Source: Sulfurovum sp.
Lineage (GTDB): Bacteria > Campylobacterota > Campylobacteria > Campylobacterales > Sulfurovaceae
NCBI RefSeq assembly: GCF_015493435.1
Contig: NZ_WGDD01000022.1
Span: forward strand, 1 to 44,036
DNA length: 44,036 bases
Direction of reading: 5' to 3'
The notes under the pieces: generated by a model
Told to the model about the DNA's origin: nothing
The model's database searches: none
The model's input: only the letters and a program-made list of their open reading frames with translations
In this document: piece after piece, positions 42,381-44,036 of the stretch
Numbering within the stretch: the stretch's first letter is position 1
Layout of the letters: the number at the start of each line of letters is the position of its first letter
Program-made: the position numbers and the translations under genes

Positions 42381-44036
42381 TTAAAATTTATAGCTCAGGT
42401 TGGTGTAGACATAGCGTCCGGGTTCGTTCATAAGCATCACTTCACCGCCGCCGGAAATGAGGGTCAGATCTTCATAGGTATTTGAAACAGCATAGGTTTT
42501 ACCGAAGAGGTTGTCTACCCCTACCGTCACTTCAAAGTGATCTGCAAATGTTTTGCTCCCTTTCAGGTTGACAACCGCATAGCCGGGCAAATACTGTTCA
42601 CCGTTGTCTGCATCATAGTCTTTCCATGCACCTGCAGCAACGACTTCGGCACGAAGCAGATAGTCATCCGGCTCTTCAAAGTTGATCCCCGCGACCAGTT
42701 TCATCGGCGGGATCTCAGGCATATTGGTCCCGGTCTGTCCGCTTAGAGGATGATCTTTCTCACCTCGTTGGTAAGAAAGAGCGGCATCCGTGTACATGGT
42801 CTCGGTCAAAATATACGTTCCGCTTACTTCAAAACCATACAGTTTCGCATCCATATTTTCAAAACGGTTGGTCATTTTGTCTGCATTGTAGAAGATAAAG
42901 TCGCCCAGTTGACTGTAAAAGAATTTTGCCTTGAGTGTCGCATCTTCAAACTGTGTTTCCCCGCCAATGTCAAATTCCGTATTGGTCACAAGGTCGAGTG
43001 TAGGGGTGCCCAGTACTTTACCCGCTTTTTGGAAATAGAGCTCGCGTCCGTCAGGAACCCGGGAAGAACGGCCTGCCCCGCCATAGAGTTTTGTTTTTTC
43101 ATCCACATGATAGGTTAACAGTACATTGCCGTTCAAGGCATTGTAGTCATTGCTCTGCAGCGTACCCAGACCGGGCTTGACCGATGTATCGTCATATCTC
43201 AGGCCAAGATCGACTTCCCATTTGTCCAAATGTATCTTGTCTTTGGCAAAAAAAGCAATATTTTCAGTATCGACATCCGGAATACTGATACCTTTATATC
43301 TGTCATTTTTCCCATAATAAGCACCATTCCAGTTGCGCAGACTGTAGTCTATGCCTACTGTTAGCTCATGGTTGTCAAGGTCGAACCTGTTTTTGATCCT
43401 GGCCCCCTGTGTATCGGTTGTCAGCCAGTTTTTCATCAGCATCATACGGGAAGCTTTTCTGTACATATTGCTCATAGGGTGGTCCACATCTGATTTGTAC
43501 AGATGAATATCAAGTTCTTTGGAATAGCTTCCCAGGTCTTTGAGGATATATTTGGCATTGTAGATATTGGAATTATCATACAGGGCATCCATCGGTGTTG
43601 TCGGGTAGAGTATATCGTCACTTCTGTTACCCGTATAGCTCAGTTTCAGCTGCTGTGTATCTGTAATATCCCAAAACATTTTTGCCAGAACGGTCTTTTT
43701 GGTAAAAGCATCCATGTCACGGTACTGCGGCAGAAGTGCCTGTCCTTTCAGCTTTTTGTCGTGTACCGGATTTCCATTCAGGTTCTGGGCGATATAGTTA
43801 TCCATCTGCTGCGCAAAATCGTTGCCGTCGCCATCTTTATACTGTCCGCCGCGTTCTCCCGAAGCACTCAGAAGAAATCTGATGCGTTCTGTACCGCCGC
43901 TGATCATCGCAGAAGCTTTTTTGTAATCCCAGCTTCCAAAGTTCAGATTGGCATCACCATGCAGCTCTTTGGTGGGCTTCAGTGTTTCAACATCGACGTT
44001 GGCACTCAGTGCACCGAAATTCTCCACATCATACGG
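42381..44036 (-). CDS. TonB-dependent outer-membrane receptor (partial, N terminus missing)
   Basis: At least 551 residues; the signal, TonB box and first part of the plug are beyond the right edge. Visible are the end of the plug (PYDVENFGALSANVDVETLKP) and beta-barrel strands with alternating aromatic pattern, KTKLYGGAGRSSRVPDGREL, and the closing strand YVYTNLSYKF with the terminal Phe of outer-membrane proteins. TonB-dependent receptors import metal chelates or free metal. Its place before nosZ recalls NosA/OprC copper receptors of denitrifiers, but the substrate is not shown by sequence. The gene ends 187 bases before nosZ with a hairpin between. Confidence 0.85.
   Translation of the reverse strand, partial: PYDVENFGALSANVDVETLKPTKELHGDANLNFGSWDYKKASAMISGGTERIRFLLSASGERGGQYKDGDGNDFAQQMDNYIAQNLNGNPVHDKKLKGQALLPQYRDMDAFTKKTVLAKMFWDITDTQQLKLSYTGNRSDDILYPTTPMDALYDNSNIYNAKYILKDLGSYSKELDIHLYKSDVDHPMSNMYRKASRMMLMKNWLTTDTQGARIKNRFDLDNHELTVGIDYSLRNWNGAYYGKNDRYKGISIPDVDTENIAFFAKDKIHLDKWEVDLGLRYDDTSVKPGLGTLQSNDYNALNGNVLLTYHVDEKTKLYGGAGRSSRVPDGRELYFQKAGKVLGTPTLDLVTNTEFDIGGETQFEDATLKAKFFYSQLGDFIFYNADKMTNRFENMDAKLYGFEVSGTYILTETMYTDAALSYQRGEKDHPLSGQTGTNMPEIPPMKLVAGINFEEPDDYLLRAEVVAAGAWKDYDADNGEQYLPGYAVVNLKGSKTFADHFEVTVGVDNLFGKTYAVSNTYEDLTLISGGGEVMLMNEPGRYVYTNLSYKF

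Noticed and set aside
1-44036. tRNA, rRNA, CRISPR, transposase or prophage genes
   Set aside because: Gaps between genes are short and none shows cloverleaf, rRNA, spacer-repeat or mobile-gene features by eye; a covariance-model scan would be needed to exclude small RNAs.

Overview
The window looks like a chromosomal segment of a Campylobacterota (epsilonproteobacterial) organism, most like the Sulfurovum/Sulfurimonas group. This rests on gene content and protein style: a c-type NosZ operon in the order nosZ-B-D-G-C1-C2-H-F-Y-L known from Wolinella, a bacterial PglB oligosaccharyltransferase, short epsilon-type pilins, and promoters with a strong (often extended) -10 and no clear -35. The species assignment is inference. 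No rRNA, tRNA, CRISPR array, transposase or phage gene was seen, and no gene-free gap exceeds about 210 bases.

Left part (1-9,000): surface glycans and pili. On the minus strand manC, gmd and the start of a GDP-L-fucose synthase gene supply GDP-mannose and GDP-fucose. An O-antigen-ligase/polymerase-like membrane protein diverges from them. A PglB/STT3 oligosaccharyltransferase gene lies between two small type IV pilin/pseudopilin genes, and a third pilin gene is followed by a membrane protein with a degenerate GGDEF domain. This suggests a pilus whose subunits may be N-glycosylated.

Middle part (9,000-26,100): mostly housekeeping. It holds two small genes (one coiled coil), uvrB, ppk, a gamma-carbonic-anhydrase-like protein, an EI24/CysZ-like membrane protein, a DEDDh exonuclease, trpF, rpe, an MscS channel, rpmB, a TrkA-N potassium channel, argJ, a YdcH-like protein, a DbpA-like DEAD-box helicase, and the run acpP-fabF-accA-dedA. 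A short palindrome family built on GGGTGTTGTC/GACAACACCC is scattered through gaps here and again near 30.5 kb.

Right part (26,150-44,036): respiratory N2O reduction, all on the minus strand. A TonB-dependent receptor (cut by the window edge) precedes nosZ. The nosB-D-G-C1-C2-H-F-L-Y genes follow, ending with an extra NosL-like gene that lacks the metal-binding Cys motif. Both nosZ and nosB have a perfect FNR-type palindrome upstream, and a hairpin separates them. A PAS-domain gene then leads to a second, less familiar cluster: two exported NosL-domain proteins sharing a two-cysteine module, a small membrane-anchored protein, a MacB/LolD-type ABC permease and ATPase, a cysteine-bearing polytopic membrane protein, and a membrane-anchored NosL-like protein. 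With five NosL-family proteins in about 7.7 kb, I propose that this second cluster is a metal (probably copper) handling system working beside the nos operon. It is the best candidate in the window for an undescribed system.
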